Source of the DNA: Rhodocyclaceae bacterium
Lineage (GTDB): Bacteria > Pseudomonadota > Gammaproteobacteria > Burkholderiales > Rhodocyclaceae
Assembly: GCA_030689585.1 (NCBI GenBank)
Contig: JAUYFZ010000239.1
Location: forward strand, 1 to 6,267
Direction of reading: 5' to 3'
DNA: 6,267 bases
This document shows positions 6,093-6,267 of the stretch, in pieces (the stretch's first letter is position 1; each line of letters starts with the position of its first letter). The notes beneath the pieces were generated by a model. That model worked only from the letters and a program-made list of their open reading frames with translations, was not told the DNA's origin and made no database searches. The position numbers and the translations under genes were made by a program.

Positions 6093-6267
6093 ATGGAAAA
6101 GTTAATCGATAAAAAACGGCTGGGCGACTGGATAACCGCACTTTCCGACTGGGAAGTGTTCGCCCCCGCTTTGGAAGATGGTATTTGGACGCTCAAACCA
6201 GCGAATGCAGAGAGCGAGCTTTGCCACACCAACATTAAACAACCGCCCAAGGGATTCGCCTTTCCTC
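6093..6267 (+). CDS. AsrA/HydB-like 4Fe-4S protein, N-terminal fragment cut by window edge
   Basis: The frame from ATG 6093 stays open for 58 codons to the window end, four bases after the previous stop, with AGG at 6083-6085 as a plausible ribosome binding site. The protein begins MEKLIDKKRLGDWITAL, continues through WEVFAPALEDGIWTL, and reaches NIKQPPKGFAFP. An N-terminal segment of this form, a helix, then a V-x-AP stretch, then N..PPK..xFP, is what I recognise from the dicluster ferredoxin subunits of anaerobic sulfite reductase (AsrA), archaeal sulfhydrogenase beta (HydB) and related Flx proteins. No cluster-binding cysteines are reached before the edge; the one Cys (residue 44) is not part of a recognisable motif. 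If right, it should continue to about 330-350 aa with two C-terminal [4Fe-4S] motifs. Recognition rests on a short stretch. Confidence 0.65.
   Translation, partial: MEKLIDKKRLGDWITALSDWEVFAPALEDGIWTLKPANAESELCHTNIKQPPKGFAFP

Overview
The window is one tightly packed + strand operon fragment from a bacterium, with no RNA genes, mobile elements or sizeable non-coding DNA. It opens inside the alpha subunit gene of a 2-oxoacid (most likely 2-oxoglutarate):ferredoxin oxidoreductase and ends 58 codons into an iron-sulfur protein gene. Order: korA (3' part), korB, korC, hdrA (full length), an mvhD/flxD-like gene, an FdhB/FrhB-like 4Fe-4S dicluster gene, and the start of an AsrA/HydB-like 4Fe-4S gene. 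The longest gap between genes is 12 bases. Three junctions are ATGA stop/start overlaps, so the genes are very probably co-transcribed and translationally coupled. I see no promoter or terminator; the operon begins upstream and continues downstream.

First block (1-2661): KorA, KorB and KorC form the CoA-dependent, thiamine-diphosphate (ThDP) enzyme that interconverts 2-oxoglutarate and succinyl-CoA plus CO2 with ferredoxin as electron partner. KorB carries an unusual 52-residue Lys/Ala/Pro C-terminal tail built on an 18-bp tandem repeat. Second block (2658-6267): HdrA, a flavin and multi-cluster Fe-S hub used for electron bifurcation in methanogens and many anaerobes, is followed by three electron-transfer proteins of types that elsewhere link HdrA to hydrogenase, formate dehydrogenase or NAD(P)H. 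No HdrB or HdrC is present in the window.

Reading of the whole: the locus looks like a 2-oxoacid:ferredoxin oxidoreductase wired to an HdrA-centred, probably NAD(P)H-linked electron-transfer module. It could supply low-potential electrons for reductive carboxylation of succinyl-CoA (reductive TCA cycle), or run the other way and pass electrons from 2-oxoglutarate oxidation to NAD(P)+. The sequence alone does not fix the direction.

Organism: the gene families point to an anaerobic, microaerophilic or autotrophic bacterium. GC looks moderate (a little above 50% by eye). PAKKA-type tails are familiar from beta- and gammaproteobacterial proteins, so Pseudomonadota is a reasonable but weak guess.
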